From: Rhizobium sp. Q54
GTDB lineage: Bacteria > Pseudomonadota > Alphaproteobacteria > Rhizobiales > Xanthobacteraceae
Assembly (NCBI GenBank): GCA_945870035.1
Contig: CAMBQQ010000003.1
Location: 1 to 64,000, forward strand
DNA length: 64,000 bases
Direction: 5' to 3'
Each line of letters begins with the position of its first letter. The first letter of the stretch is position 1. The notes below the pieces were generated by a model. That model did no database searches, was not told the DNA's origin, and saw only the letters and a program-made list of their open reading frames with translations. The translations under genes were made by a program, and so were the position numbers. Of this stretch, positions 25,494 to 35,766 are shown one piece after another.

Positions 25494-25545
25494 CCCCCTC
25501 ATTCCGGGACGCGCTGCAAGCGCGGCCCCGGAATGACAGAGGGGG
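25494..25545 (-). promoter_or_regulatory. REP-like hairpin covering the pheA ribosome-binding site
   Basis: On the mRNA strand, CCCCCT (complement of 25540-25545) can pair with AGGGGG (complement of 25494-25499). CATTCCGGG pairs exactly with CCCGGAATG (25527-25535 and 25500-25508), and GCGC with GCGC, around a short loop. AGGGGG is the Shine-Dalgarno sequence of pheA. The element belongs to the same CATTCCGGG repeat family as the one in hrpB. Confidence 0.65.
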
Positions 25546-25567
25546 TACGCGGGTCCGGCGACACGAG

Positions 25568-26296
25568 TCAACCGCCGAGCAGGGCGGTGGCCTTGGCGAG
25601 ATCCTCCGGCGTATCGACGCCGAGCGGCACGCTGTCGACGATGGCGACGTCGATGCGCATGCCATTGTCGAGCGCGCGCAACTGCTCGAGCCGCTCGCGC
25701 TGTTCGTTGGCCGAGGGCGGCAGCGCGACGAAGCGTTCCAGCGCCGCGCGGCGGTAGGCGTAAAGGCCGATGTGGTGATAGTGCGGCCCCGGTCCCGTGG
25801 CGTCGGCGCGGGTGAAAGTGGTGCCGCGCATGAAACCGGGCGCAAGCATCGCGCCCGACACCTTGACCACGTTCGGATTGGTCAGCTCGTCGGGGTCATG
25901 GATGACCGCGGCCAAAGTCGCGATATCGACGGCGGGATCGGACAGCGGACCGAGCGAGGCGCGGATATCGCCCGGAGCGATGGTCGGCAGGTCGCCCTGC
26001 ACATTGACCACCGTGTCGATGCGGTGCTCGGGGTCGAGCGCCTGGAGCGCCTCGAAGATCCGGTCGGAGCCGGACTGATGGCTTGAGCCGGTCATCACGG
26101 CCCGGCCGCCGGCCTTTTCCACCGCTGCCTGGACGGCTTCCGAATCGGTCGCCACGACGGCTTCGCCGATGCCGGCCTCCTGGGCGCGGCGCAGGACGTG
26201 CACGATCATCGGCAGCCCAAGAATGTCGGCCAGCGGCTTGCCGGGCAGGCGGGTGGAGGCCATGCGGGCCGGTATCAGAATAATTGTACGGGACAT
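25568..26296 (-). CDS. kdsB: 3-deoxy-manno-octulosonate cytidylyltransferase (CMP-KDO synthetase)
   Basis: A 242-residue cytosolic enzyme that activates KDO with CTP for attachment to lipid A. The nucleotide-binding N-terminus [41 protein letters not shown] and the [23 protein letters not shown] segment are classic KdsB motifs. Length is normal. It lies just upstream of pheA on the same strand; this kdsB-pheA order is familiar from related rhizobia. It diverges from the cytochrome gene, with about 160 bp between. Confidence 0.96.
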   Translation of the reverse strand: MSRTIILIPARMASTRLPGKPLADILGLPMIVHVLRRAQEAGIGEAVVATDSEAVQAAVEKAGGRAVMTGSSHQSGSDRIFEALQALDPEHRIDTVVNVQGDLPTIAPGDIRASLGPLSDPAVDIATLAAVIHDPDELTNPNVVKVSGAMLAPGFMRGTTFTRADATGPGPHYHHIGLYAYRRAALERFVALPPSANEQRERLEQLRALDNGMRIDVAIVDSVPLGVDTPEDLAKATALLGG

Positions 26297-26455
26297 GACG
26301 AATGTCGAACGGCCTGGCGGCGATATTGCTGGTTATAGTGGCGCTTATACGGGTTGCCAGAGCGCGGGCAAACCGGTATCTGTCCGCCGCTGCCCAAACC
26401 GTGGTGGCAACCCACATTGTGACGTTTTCGCGCCCGTCCCGGGAGCCCAAATTCG

Positions 26456-27085
26456 ATGAATTCCTTCGAGCTTAACAAAATCCTCGGCGCCCTCCTGGGC
26501 TGCGTACTGATCACGCTGTCGCTCAACATCGCGGCGGGTGCGCTGTTCGCGCCGGAGAAGCCGGCCAAGCCCGGCTACGACATCGCGGTCAAGGAAGCCG
26601 CGCCCGCAGGTGGCGCCGCTCCGGCGGAGGCTTCGCAGCCGATCGAAGTGCTTCTGGCTAGCGCCTCGGCGGAAAAGGGCGCAGCGGCGGCCAAGCAGTG
26701 CGCCGCTTGCCACACCTTCGAAAAGGGCGGCCCGAACCGCGTCGGTCCGAACCTCTATGATATCGTCAATCACGAGCGCGGCACCGGCCGCAACGGCTTC
26801 AATTTCTCGGCGGCGATGAAGGCCAAGGGCGGCACTTGGACGTTCCAGGAGCTGAACAAGTTCCTCGCCAATCCGCGCGGCTATATCCCCGGCACCAGCA
26901 TGACCTTCGCCGGTCTGTCGCGGGACGGCCAACGCGCCGATTTGATCGAATATCTGCGCATGCAGTCTGACAAGCCGGTGGAAAAGCCGCAGGTCGCGGC
27001 TGCGCCGGCGGCTCCGGCTGGCGGTCCCGCAGGCGCTGCGCCGCCGGCTCCTGCCGCTCCGACGGCGCCCGCGACGAAGCAATAA
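26456..27085 (+). CDS. Membrane-anchored cytochrome c (CycM-like)
   Basis: A 209-residue class I c-type cytochrome held by an uncleaved N-terminal helix (residues 8-30). The haem motif is CAACH, FEKGGPNRVGPNLYDIV follows as in mitochondrial-type cytochromes c, and the methionine ligand is in GTSMTFAGL. After the domain comes an Ala/Pro-rich tail (from about 180). In Bradyrhizobium, CycM carries electrons from the bc1 complex to the aa3 oxidase, and this protein fits that role. A strong terminator follows the stop. Confidence 0.92.
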   Translation: MNSFELNKILGALLGCVLITLSLNIAAGALFAPEKPAKPGYDIAVKEAAPAGGAAPAEASQPIEVLLASASAEKGAAAAKQCAACHTFEKGGPNRVGPNLYDIVNHERGTGRNGFNFSAAMKAKGGTWTFQELNKFLANPRGYIPGTSMTFAGLSRDGQRADLIEYLRMQSDKPVEKPQVAAAPAAPAGGPAGAAPPAPAAPTAPATKQ

Positions 27086-27111
27086 GCATTTTGATCGATC
27101 AGTCGAACAGA

Positions 27112-27142
27112 CGGCCGGGCCAAAAGCCCGGCCGTTTTGTTT
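27112..27142 (+). terminator. Rho-independent terminator after cytochrome c gene
   Basis: A perfect 9-bp stem, CGGCCGGGC (27112-27120) with GCCCGGCCG (27126-27134) around the loop CAAAA, is followed by the T-rich tract TTTTGTTT. Confidence 0.92.
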
Positions 27143-27253
27143 TGGAACCTGCGGCGCCGCGCCGCTGGCCGGGGACCGGAAAACCGACATAATCAGCCGC
27201 GATTCCCTTGGCTATGATTGCGGGGCGGCGTATTTCGCAGGAATGTGTATTTC

Positions 27254-29143
27254 ATGAAACTGACCAGACGCTCCCTTCTTCGTGGTTCAGCCGCAGCCAT
27301 CGCGGCGCCGGCGCTCGGCGCGCAAGGTGCCATCTTTGCGGCTGCGCCCGCCGCGGCGCAGAACAAGACCTGGAAGCACGGCCTGTCGCTGTTCGGCGAC
27401 CTGAAATATCCGGAAGGCTTCAAGAATTTCGACTACGTCAACGCCAAGGCGCCGCAAGGCGGCCAGGTGCGCGAGATCGCGCTCGGCACGTTTGATAATT
27501 TCAATACCGTGGTGTCCGGCGTTAAGGGCAGCATCGCCGATGGCACCGAGTTGCTGATCGAGAACCTGACGACGTCAGCCTATGACGAGGTCTCGGCCGA
27601 ATACGGCCTGCTCGCCGAGGCGGTCAGCTTTCCCGAAGACTTCGCGACGGTCACCTATCGCCTGCGCGCCAATGCGCGCTGGCACGACGGCAAACCGGTG
27701 ACGCCGGAGGACGTGATTTTCTCGCTCAACGCCTTCAAGGAGAACAGTCCGTCCTACGGCGCCTATTACCGCCACGTCACCAAGGCGGAAAAAACGGCTG
27801 AGCGCGAGATCACCTTCACCTTCGACGGGCCGGGCAACCGCGAACTGCCGCAGATCGTCGGCCAGTTGCCGGTACTGCCGAAGCACTGGTGGGAAGGCAC
27901 CGACAAGAACGGCAACAGACGCGACATCACCGCGACCACGCTTGAGCCGCCGCTCGGCTCCGGCCCTTATCGCGTCAAGGAATTCGCCCCCGGCCGCACC
28001 ATCGTTTACGAAAAGGTCGAGGATTACTGGGGCAAGGACCTCAACGTCCGCGTCGGCACCAACAATTTCCAGACCTTCCGCTACGAATATTTCCGGGACA
28101 CCACGGTGGCGCTGGAAGCCTTCAAGGGCGACCAGGTCGATTGGCGCTCGGAGAACAGCGCCAAGGACTGGGCGACGGCCTACGACTTCCCGGCGCTGCG
28201 CGAGAAGAAGGTGGTGCGCGAGGAATTCCCGGTCCGCAATCTCGGCATCATGCAGTCTTTCGCGTTCAACATCCGGCGCGACAAGTTCAAGGACCCGCGC
28301 GTGCGGCGCGCCTTCAACTTCGCCTTCGATTTCGACGAGATGAACAAGCAATTGTTCTTCGGCCAGTACAAGCGCATCGACAGCTATTTCTACGGCACCG
28401 AACTGGCGTCCGGCGGCCTGCCGCAAAGCAAGGAACTTGAGATTCTGCAAACGGTGAAGGATCAGGTGCCGCCCCAGCTGTTCACCACGCCGTACACCAA
28501 TCCGGCGGGCGGCGATCAGCAGGCGCTACGCAACAATCTGCGCGAGGCGCTGAAACTGTTCGCGGAAGCCGGCTACGAGATCAAGAACACCAAGATGGTC
28601 AATGCCAAGACCGGCGAACAGTTCACGGTCGAGTTTCTCATTGGCCAGCCGACTTTCGAACGCGTCGTTTTGTTCTACAAACCGTCGCTGGAGCGGCTCG
28701 GTATTTCGGTGACGGTGCGCACGGTCGACACCTCGCAATACATCAACCGGCTGCGCCAATGGGATTACGACATCGTCGTCGCCTCATGGGGGCAGTCGCT
28801 GTCGCCCGGCAATGAGCAGCGCGGCTTCTGGGGCTCGCAGGCGGCCGACCAGGCCGGTTCGCGCAATCTCGTCGGCATCAAGAATCCGGCGGTCGACAAA
28901 CTGATCGAGCGTGTCATCTTCGCGACGTCGCGCGAGGATTTGGTGGCGGCCACGCGGGCGCTCGACCGTGTGCTGCTGTGGAATCACTATGTGGTGCCGC
29001 AATGGAGTTACCCGTTCCAGCGTACCGCGCGTTGGGATCGCTTCAGCCATCCGGACACGATGCCGAAATACGGCGCGTCGGCGTTCCCGACGATCTGGTG
29101 GTGGGACGCGGACAAGGCGGCCAAGGCGCCACAGCGCGGATGA
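27254..29143 (+). CDS. ABC transporter substrate-binding protein, family 5 (YejA-like), first copy
   Basis: A 629-residue periplasmic binding protein for oligopeptide-type substrates. The ATG at 27254 gives a twin-arginine signal (LTRRSLLRGSAAA) cleaved near AAAQ. A longer reading from 27218 would bury the signal and was rejected. The SBP_bac_5 core is seen in YRLRANARWHDGKPVTPEDV, PPLGSGPYRV and the C-terminal WWWDADKA. It is the first gene of a five-gene Yej-type operon and its stop overlaps the next start (ATGA). YejA relatives bind peptides, including the antibiotic microcin C. Confidence 0.9.
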   Translation: MKLTRRSLLRGSAAAIAAPALGAQGAIFAAAPAAAQNKTWKHGLSLFGDLKYPEGFKNFDYVNAKAPQGGQVREIALGTFDNFNTVVSGVKGSIADGTELLIENLTTSAYDEVSAEYGLLAEAVSFPEDFATVTYRLRANARWHDGKPVTPEDVIFSLNAFKENSPSYGAYYRHVTKAEKTAEREITFTFDGPGNRELPQIVGQLPVLPKHWWEGTDKNGNRRDITATTLEPPLGSGPYRVKEFAPGRTIVYEKVEDYWGKDLNVRVGTNNFQTFRYEYFRDTTVALEAFKGDQVDWRSENSAKDWATAYDFPALREKKVVREEFPVRNLGIMQSFAFNIRRDKFKDPRVRRAFNFAFDFDEMNKQLFFGQYKRIDSYFYGTELASGGLPQSKELEILQTVKDQVPPQLFTTPYTNPAGGDQQALRNNLREALKLFAEAGYEIKNTKMVNAKTGEQFTVEFLIGQPTFERVVLFYKPSLERLGISVTVRTVDTSQYINRLRQWDYDIVVASWGQSLSPGNEQRGFWGSQAADQAGSRNLVGIKNPAVDKLIERVIFATSREDLVAATRALDRVLLWNHYVVPQWSYPFQRTARWDRFSHPDTMPKYGASAFPTIWWWDADKAAKAPQRG

Positions 29144-30999
29144 TCACACGCCGCAACGCGCTCATTCTTTCGGCCGGCGCGCTCGCCGCCGCGAAATTCA
29201 ATGTGCCGGCGCTGGCGCAGGAGATCGCGCTGGATACCGACCGCCACGGCATGTCGGCTTTCGGCGATCTGCAATATCCGGCTGATTTCCCGCACTTCGC
29301 CTATGTCAATCCGAACGCGCCCAAGGGCGGCGTGTTTTCCGAGGCGGTCTCAAGCCGCACCTATAATGGTTCGTTCCTGACCTTCGATTCGCTCAATGCC
29401 TACATTCTCAAGGGCAATGGCGCGCTCGGCATGGACTATAATTTCGCCAGCCTGATGGCGCGCTCCGGCGACGAGCCGGACGCCATGTACGGTCTGGCGG
29501 CAAAAAGCGTCCGCATCACCGATGATGGCCAGACCTATCGCTTCGCGCTGCGCGAGGAAGCGAAATTCCATGACGGCACGCCATTGACCGCGCATGACGT
29601 GGTGTGGTCGCTGACGACGTTGAAGGAAAAAGGCCATCCGATCATCACGCAATTGCTGCGCGATTTCACCAGTGCGGAAGCGGTCGACGATCGCACGCTC
29701 GTAGTGAAGTTCGCCGCCCGGCGCGGCCGCGACGTGCCTTTGTTCGTCGCCGGCCTGCCGATTTTCTCCAAGGCGTTCTATGCCAAAAACGAGTTCGACC
29801 AGACGACGCTGACGCCGCCGCTCGGCAGCGGCGCCTACAAGGTCGGCCGCGTTGAGGTCGGGCATTTCATCGAGTTCGACCGCGTCAAGGACTGGTGGGG
29901 CGCCAATCTGCCGGTGGCCAAGGGCCTCAATAATTTTGACACCATCCGCTACGAATATTACCGCGACCGCGAAGTCGCGTTCGTCGGCTTCACCGCACGG
30001 AATTATCTGTTCCGCGAGGAATACACAGCGCGTACCTGGGCGACGCGCTACGACTTCCCCGCCTTCAAGGACGGCCGCGTCAAGCGCGACATCATTCCCG
30101 ACGATACGCCGTCGGGCGCGCAAGGTTGGTTCATGAACATGCGGCGCGAGAAATTCAAGGACCGCCGCGTGCGCGAAGCCCTGATCAACGCCTTCGATTT
30201 CGAATGGATCAACAAGAACATCATGTACAGCGCCTACAAGCGCACGCATTCGGTGTTCCAGAATTCGCCGATGATGGCGGCGGGCAAGCCGGATGCCGCC
30301 GAGCTGGCGCTGCTTGAGCCGTTCCGCGGCAAACTGCCGGACGAGGTTTTCGCCGAGCCCTATGTGCCGCCGGTCACCGATGCATCGGGCCAGGACCGCC
30401 GCGCGCTGCGGCTTGGCTCGCAATTTCTCAACGATGCCGGCATTGCGCTGAAGGACGGCAAGCGCGTGCTGCCGAACGGCCAGCCTTTCGTTATCGAGTT
30501 TCTGTCGGAAGAGCCGAGCTTCAATCCGCATCACCTCGCTTACATCAAGACGCTGGAGGCGCTTGGGTTGCAGGCGACCCTGCGCGTGGTCGATCCGGTG
30601 CAATACCGCAAGCGGCTCGACGATTTCGACTTCGACATCACCGTCGAGCGCATGAGTTTCTCCTCGACGCCGGGCGACTCGCTGCGCAACTATTTCAGTT
30701 CGCAGGCGGCAACGACCAGGGGCTCGCGCAATCTTGCCGGCATTTCGGAGCCGGCGGTCGATGCGCTGGTCGATTTGATCATCGCCGCCAAAACCCGTGC
30801 TGAACTGACTACCGCCTGCAAGGCGCTCGACCGCGTCATTCGCGCCGGCCGCTTCTGGGTGCCGCAATGGTATCTGGCCTCGCACCGCATCGCTTATTGG
30901 GACGCGTTCGCGCGACCGGAACGGCAGCCGCGCTATTATCGCGGCATTCCGGACACCTGGTGGGCCGACAAGGACAAAGCTGCGAAACTGGGCGGCTAA
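29140..30999 (+). CDS. ABC transporter substrate-binding protein, family 5 (YejA-like), second copy
   Basis: A 619-residue paralogue of the preceding protein, with its own signal (MITRRNALILSAGALAAA, also with a twin arginine) cleaved near ALAQ. Motifs such as YRFALREEAKFHDGTPLTAHD, PPLGSGAYKVG and the final TWWADKDKAAK align with the upstream copy, but overall identity is clearly moderate, so the duplication is old. Two binding proteins beside one permease suggest a wider substrate range. The four-base overlap with the upstream gene implies coupled translation. Confidence 0.9.
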   Translation: MITRRNALILSAGALAAAKFNVPALAQEIALDTDRHGMSAFGDLQYPADFPHFAYVNPNAPKGGVFSEAVSSRTYNGSFLTFDSLNAYILKGNGALGMDYNFASLMARSGDEPDAMYGLAAKSVRITDDGQTYRFALREEAKFHDGTPLTAHDVVWSLTTLKEKGHPIITQLLRDFTSAEAVDDRTLVVKFAARRGRDVPLFVAGLPIFSKAFYAKNEFDQTTLTPPLGSGAYKVGRVEVGHFIEFDRVKDWWGANLPVAKGLNNFDTIRYEYYRDREVAFVGFTARNYLFREEYTARTWATRYDFPAFKDGRVKRDIIPDDTPSGAQGWFMNMRREKFKDRRVREALINAFDFEWINKNIMYSAYKRTHSVFQNSPMMAAGKPDAAELALLEPFRGKLPDEVFAEPYVPPVTDASGQDRRALRLGSQFLNDAGIALKDGKRVLPNGQPFVIEFLSEEPSFNPHHLAYIKTLEALGLQATLRVVDPVQYRKRLDDFDFDITVERMSFSSTPGDSLRNYFSSQAATTRGSRNLAGISEPAVDALVDLIIAAKTRAELTTACKALDRVIRAGRFWVPQWYLASHRIAYWDAFARPERQPRYYRGIPDTWWADKDKAAKLGG

Positions 31000-31042
31000 T
31001 GTGGGCTTTGCCCGCGCTCGAGAATGACGTAGTGAGAGACGC

Positions 31043-32158
31043 ATGACCGCCTACATCATTCGCCGCCTGCTGTTCATTGTCCCCACCATGCTGGGCATCA
31101 TGCTGGTGGCCTTCGTCGTGGTGCAGTTCGCGCCCGGTGGGCCTGTCGAGCAGGTGATCGCCAAGCTGTCCGGTTCCGATACCGGCGCGACCTCGCGCAT
31201 CTCGGGCTCGTCCGGCGGCGATTTCGGCAGCCGCGGCATGGCGCAAGGCGGCTCCGGCGCCGATGCCGTGAGTTCGAAATACCGCGGCGCGCAGGGCATG
31301 GACCCGGAATTCATCAAGAAACTGGAAAAGCAGTTCGGCTTCGACAAGCCGGCCTATGAGCGCTTCGGCCTGATGCTGTGGAATTACGCCCGCTTCGATT
31401 TCGGCAACAGCTATTTCCGCGACGTCAGCGTGCTGCAACTCATCAAAGAGAAGATGCCGGTGTCGATGTCGCTCGGCATCTGGATGATGCTCTTGACCTA
31501 TCTCATTTCGATTCCGCTCGGCATCAAGAAGGCGGTCGATGACGGCTCGCGTTTCGACGTCTGGACCTCGAGCGTCATCATCGTCGGCTATGCCATCCCC
31601 GGATTCCTGTTCGCCATTCTGCTGATCATCCTGTTCGCCGGCGGCTCGTTCTTCGACTGGTTTCCGCTGCGCGGGCTGGTGTCCGAGAATTTCAATTCGC
31701 TGCCGTGGTACGGCAAGGTCATCGATTATTTCTGGCATCTGACATTGCCGATCATCGCCATGGCGCTGTCGGCCTTCGCCACCATGACGCTTTTGACCAA
31801 GAATTCGTTTCTTGAGGAAATCCGCAAGCAATATGTGCTGACCGCGCGCGCCAAGGGCTGCACCAGCAACCAGGTGCTGTACGGCCATGTATTCCGCAAC
31901 GCCATGCTGATCGTCATTGCCGGTTTCCCGTCGGCCTTCGTGCACGCCTTCTTCACCGGCTCGCTGCTGATCGAAACGATCTTCTCGCTCGACGGCCTCG
32001 GCCTGCTCGGCTTCGAGAGCGTGTTGAACCGCGATTATCCGGTGGTGTTCGCCACGCTCTACATCTTCTCGCTGGTCGGCGTGGTGGTGAACCTGATCTC
32101 CGATCTGGCCTATACCTGGATCGATCCGCGCATCGACTTCGAGTCGCGGGAGGTTTGA
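31043..32158 (+). CDS. yejB: Oligopeptide ABC transporter permease YejB
   Basis: A 371-residue inner-membrane permease. The N-terminal [21 protein letters not shown] is the standard first helix of DppB/YejB permeases. A Gly/Ser-rich periplasmic loop (about 50-85, [12 protein letters not shown]) separates it from the transport domain, as in YejB proteins. The EAA loop that contacts the ATPase is [15 protein letters not shown]. Length is close to E. coli YejB (364). It works with YejE and YejF. Confidence 0.94.
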   Translation: MTAYIIRRLLFIVPTMLGIMLVAFVVVQFAPGGPVEQVIAKLSGSDTGATSRISGSSGGDFGSRGMAQGGSGADAVSSKYRGAQGMDPEFIKKLEKQFGFDKPAYERFGLMLWNYARFDFGNSYFRDVSVLQLIKEKMPVSMSLGIWMMLLTYLISIPLGIKKAVDDGSRFDVWTSSVIIVGYAIPGFLFAILLIILFAGGSFFDWFPLRGLVSENFNSLPWYGKVIDYFWHLTLPIIAMALSAFATMTLLTKNSFLEEIRKQYVLTARAKGCTSNQVLYGHVFRNAMLIVIAGFPSAFVHAFFTGSLLIETIFSLDGLGLLGFESVLNRDYPVVFATLYIFSLVGVVVNLISDLAYTWIDPRIDFESREV

Positions 32159-32161
32159 TTC

Positions 32162-33334
32162 GTGGACGCGCAAACGCCCATCCCGACGCCCGATGCCACG
32201 GCCGTGCCCCCCACGCGGCGCTGGATCAAAGTGTCGCCGCTGAACAAAAGGCGCTGGGAAAGCTTCAAGGCCAACCGGCGCGGCTACTGGGCGCTGTGGG
32301 TGTTCCTGGCGATGTTCTTCGTGTCGCTATTTGCCGAGTTCGTCGCCAACGACAAGCCGATTTATATTCACGTCAACGGCCAGTCCTTCTTCCCGGCGGT
32401 GGTGACCTATCCCGACACCGCCTTCGCCAAGGAGAAAGACCCGCTGCTGTTCGGCACTGCCGCCGATTACCGCGACGATTACCTGATGGGCCTGATCGAA
32501 AAGGAAAACGGTACGGTGATCTGGCCGCCGATCCGTTTTTCCTACGGCACGCAGGTCAGCAAGCCGCCGTCGCCGTTTCCGTCCAAGCCGACCTGGCTCC
32601 TGAACCAGAAAGACTGCGACTTCGCCGCCAAGAACAATTTCGCCAAATGCGGCGAGGTCGAGACCAATCTGCTCGGCACCGACGATGGCGGCCGCGACGT
32701 GGTGGCCCGCCTGATCTACGGCTTCCGCATTTCGGTGCTGTTCGGGCTGGCGCTGACGATTATATCGTCGGTGATCGGCATCGCCGCCGGCGCCGTGCAG
32801 GGCTATTTCGGCGGCTGGGTCGATTTGATCTTTCAGCGCGTCATCGAGATCTGGACCTCGATCCCGTCGCTGTATCTGCTGCTGATCATTTCGTCCGTTC
32901 TGGTGCCGGGTTTCTTCGTGCTGCTCGGCATATTGCTGCTGTTCTCCTGGGTGTCATTGGTCGGACTGGTGCGCGCCGAGTTCCTGCGTGGCCGTAACTT
33001 CGAATATATCCAGGCGGCGCGAGCGCTCGGCGTCTCGAACGGCACCATCATCTTCCGCCATTTGCTGCCGAATGCCATGGTGGCGACCATGACCTTCCTG
33101 CCGTTCATCCTGTCGTCGTCGGTGATGACGCTGACGGCTTTGGATTTCCTCGGCTTCGGCCTGCCGCCCGGTTCGCCGTCGCTCGGCGAATTGCTGTCGC
33201 AGGGCAAGGCCAATGTGCAGGCGCCGTGGCTCGGCCTGACCGGTTTCTTCTCCATCGCCATCATGCTGTCGCTGTTGATATTCATCGGCGAAGCGGTGCG
33301 CGACGCGTTCGACCCGAGGAAGACGTTCAGGTGA
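32162..33334 (+). CDS. yejE: Oligopeptide ABC transporter permease YejE
   Basis: A 390-residue permease. After a cytoplasmic start and first helix (WALWVFLAMFFVSLFAEFVA) there is a large periplasmic insert of about 120 residues, then NLLGTDDGGRDVVARLIYGF, which opens the BPD_transp domain, and the EAA loop RGRNFEYIQAARALG. The start is a GTG at 32162, three bases after the yejB stop; no ATG fits as well. It is somewhat longer than the E. coli protein. Confidence 0.93.
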   Translation: MDAQTPIPTPDATAVPPTRRWIKVSPLNKRRWESFKANRRGYWALWVFLAMFFVSLFAEFVANDKPIYIHVNGQSFFPAVVTYPDTAFAKEKDPLLFGTAADYRDDYLMGLIEKENGTVIWPPIRFSYGTQVSKPPSPFPSKPTWLLNQKDCDFAAKNNFAKCGEVETNLLGTDDGGRDVVARLIYGFRISVLFGLALTIISSVIGIAAGAVQGYFGGWVDLIFQRVIEIWTSIPSLYLLLIISSVLVPGFFVLLGILLLFSWVSLVGLVRAEFLRGRNFEYIQAARALGVSNGTIIFRHLLPNAMVATMTFLPFILSSSVMTLTALDFLGFGLPPGSPSLGELLSQGKANVQAPWLGLTGFFSIAIMLSLLIFIGEAVRDAFDPRKTFR

Positions 33335-34974
33335 GCGATTTGTCGATGAGCAACCCCCTTCTCAGCGTCAAGGATCTCTCGGTCGCCTTCGGCGTCGGTT
33401 CGCGCGAGATATTGGCGGTCGACCGCGTCTCGTTCGACATCGCTAAGGGCGAGACCGTGGCTTTGGTCGGCGAATCGGGTTCGGGTAAATCGGTCACGGC
33501 GTTGTCGGTGATGAAGCTGCTGCCTTATCCGGCGGCGCATCACCCGTCCGGCTCGATCACATTCAAGGGCGAAGAACTGCTGACCATGCCGGAGAACGAG
33601 ATCCGCAAGGTGCGCGGCAACGACATCACCATCATCTTCCAGGAGCCGATGACCTCGCTCAATCCGCTGCACACGATCGAGAAGCAGATTGGCGAGATTT
33701 TGCTGCTGCACAAGGGCATCACCGGCAAGGCGGCGCGCGCCCGCACCGTCGAACTGCTTGGCCAGGTCGGCATTCGCGATCCTGAAGGCCGCCTGCAAAG
33801 CTATCCGCACCAATTGTCCGGCGGCCAGCGCCAGCGCGTCATGATCGCCATGGCGCTCGCCAACGAGCCCGATCTCCTGATCGCCGACGAGCCGACCACG
33901 GCGCTCGACGTCACCGTGCAGGCGCAGATCCTCAAGCTCCTGAAGGAAATCCAGCAGCGGCTCGGCATGTCGATGCTGTTCATCACCCATGACCTCGGCA
34001 TTGTCCGCAAGATCGCCGACAAGGTCTGCGTCATGCAACGCGGCAAGATCGTCGAGCAAGGGCCGGTCGAGCGCGTCTTCACCGCGCCGGAGCATGCTTA
34101 CACCAAGGCTTTGCTTGCCGCCGAGCCGAAACCCGATCCGGCACCGCCGAAGCCGGACGCGCCGGTGGTCGTCTCGACGGACAATCTGAAAGTCTGGTTT
34201 CCGATCAAGCGCGGCGTGCTGCGAAAAGTCGTCGGTCACATCAAGGCGGTCGACGGCATCACCATCGACATCCGCAAGGGCGAGACGCTCGGTGTTGTCG
34301 GCGAATCCGGCTCCGGCAAGACCACGCTCGGCCTTGCCATCTTGAGGCTGATTTCGTCGGACGGGCCGGTGGTGTTCATGGGCGAGAGCATCCAGGGCCT
34401 TAAGTTCAAGGAGATGCGGCCGCACCGCCGCCAGATGCAGATCGTGTTCCAGGACCCTTATGGTTCGCTGTCGCCACGCATGTCGGTGTCCGACATCATC
34501 GAGGAAGGCCTCTGGGTGCATCACCCGAAGCTGACGCCCGAGGAGCGCGAGGCTCGCGTCATGGCGGCGCTGAACGACGTCGGCCTCGATACGACGACGC
34601 GCTTCCGCTATCCGCACGAATTTTCCGGCGGCCAGCGCCAGCGCATCGCGCTTGCCCGCGCTTTGGTGCTGGAGCCGACCTTTATCGTGCTCGACGAACC
34701 GACCTCGGCGCTCGACATGCTGATCCAGGCGCAGATGGTCGATCTTTTGCGCGACCTACAGAAGAAGCGCGACCTGACTTATCTGTTCATCTCGCACGAT
34801 CTGCGCGTGGTCGCGGCCTTGGCGTCGCGGCTCCTGGTGCTGCGCAATGGCAAGATGGTGGAAGAGGGCGCCGCCGCCGAACTGTTCAAGAACCCGCAGA
34901 GCGATTACACGCGCGCGCTGTTCGCCGCTGCCTTCAACATCGAAGCCGCGACAGACGGCGTGGTGGCGCAGTAG
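33331..34974 (+). CDS. yejF: Oligopeptide ABC transporter ATPase YejF (fused double domain)
   Basis: A 547-residue protein with two complete ATP-binding cassettes: Walker A GESGSGKS (about 48) and GESGSGKTT (about 327), signatures LSGGQRQR and FSGGQRQR, and Walker B with DEPTTALD and DEPTSALD. It powers the permease pair. The start was taken as the GTG at 33331, which overlaps the yejE stop and has GAGGAAG eight bases upstream; the ATG at 33346 lacks such a site. It closes the five-gene operon. Confidence 0.94.
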   Translation: MSDLSMSNPLLSVKDLSVAFGVGSREILAVDRVSFDIAKGETVALVGESGSGKSVTALSVMKLLPYPAAHHPSGSITFKGEELLTMPENEIRKVRGNDITIIFQEPMTSLNPLHTIEKQIGEILLLHKGITGKAARARTVELLGQVGIRDPEGRLQSYPHQLSGGQRQRVMIAMALANEPDLLIADEPTTALDVTVQAQILKLLKEIQQRLGMSMLFITHDLGIVRKIADKVCVMQRGKIVEQGPVERVFTAPEHAYTKALLAAEPKPDPAPPKPDAPVVVSTDNLKVWFPIKRGVLRKVVGHIKAVDGITIDIRKGETLGVVGESGSGKTTLGLAILRLISSDGPVVFMGESIQGLKFKEMRPHRRQMQIVFQDPYGSLSPRMSVSDIIEEGLWVHHPKLTPEEREARVMAALNDVGLDTTTRFRYPHEFSGGQRQRIALARALVLEPTFIVLDEPTSALDMLIQAQMVDLLRDLQKKRDLTYLFISHDLRVVAALASRLLVLRNGKMVEEGAAAELFKNPQSDYTRALFAAAFNIEAATDGVVAQ

Positions 34975-35079
34975 CGTGAACACGCGTTTCTGACGCATTC
35001 GTGATTCGCAATGTGTCCCGCCGGCGGGCATGACGAGCGTTGCGCCGCCTCCTTGTCACACACACAAGCGAACACAATC

Positions 35080-35757
35080 ATGCCGAGCTTCTTGCGTCTG
35101 ATCGTTGCCACGTTCCTTCTGTGCGCGGGCACCTTGGTGTCCTTGGCGGATGTTGGCGAGTTTCCGATCAAGGCCGACGACGGCACGGTCATCGCCAATC
35201 ACAGCGTGCCGGCGGAACTCGCCGGCCAGATCGAGAAGCTGCAGAACATCGTTGTCGCCGCCAATCCCAAGGGCAAGGTGACGCTCTATGAATTTTACGA
35301 TCTCAATTGCCCGTATTGCCGCAAGGCGTCGGCCGATATCGACGAACTGGTGCGCGCCAAGGCGAACCTACGGCTGGTGCTGGTGCCGTTCCCGGTGCTC
35401 GGCATTCCATCGATTCTCGCGGCGCGTGTCGAATATGGCGTCAACAAAATTGCGTCGCCGCAGGACGCTTATAAATTCCATCGCACGGTCTATGCAGGCC
35501 GCGGCACCATCGAGGACAGCCGCGCGTTCGCGGCGGCGCAGGCCGTCGGTCTCGATGTCGTTGAAGTGCGCGCCAAGGCCAGCGAGGAGGCTTTCGCCAA
35601 GATCATGAAGGAACACCTGCGCGTCGGCGACGCGCTCGGCATTCAGGCGACGCCGGGCCTGGTCATTGGCGGCGTCGCCATTGTCGGTTATCCCGGCAAG
35701 GCCGCGCTCGCCAAGGTGATTGCTGCGGTCGAGAAGTGCGGCAAGGTGGTGTGTTGA
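35080..35757 (+). CDS. DsbA-family thiol:disulfide protein
   Basis: A 225-residue exported thioredoxin-fold protein. A signal peptide covers residues 1-23 (to SLAD). EFYDLNCPYCRKASADI contains the CPYC redox pair (about 75-78), and the cis-proline loop is in QATPGLVIGG. Length and the helical insert fit DsbA/ScsC-like oxidoreductases, which make or shuffle disulfides in the periplasm. A lone C-terminal pair (EKCGKVVC) is unusual. It lies 105 bp after yejF, so it is probably separately transcribed. The ATG at 35080 was chosen because it starts the signal peptide. Confidence 0.87.
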   Translation: MPSFLRLIVATFLLCAGTLVSLADVGEFPIKADDGTVIANHSVPAELAGQIEKLQNIVVAANPKGKVTLYEFYDLNCPYCRKASADIDELVRAKANLRLVLVPFPVLGIPSILAARVEYGVNKIASPQDAYKFHRTVYAGRGTIEDSRAFAAAQAVGLDVVEVRAKASEEAFAKIMKEHLRVGDALGIQATPGLVIGGVAIVGYPGKAALAKVIAAVEKCGKVVC

Positions 35758-35766
35758 CCGCCGGCG

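Noticed and set aside
29350-31044. 564-codon frame antisense to the second Yej binding protein
   Set aside because: Mirror frame of a clearly real gene; it has no start signal or recognisable domain.
32833-34617. 594-codon open frame antisense to yejE/yejF
   Set aside because: High GC at third positions of the real genes keeps the opposite strand free of stops; no family resemblance or ribosome-binding site was seen.
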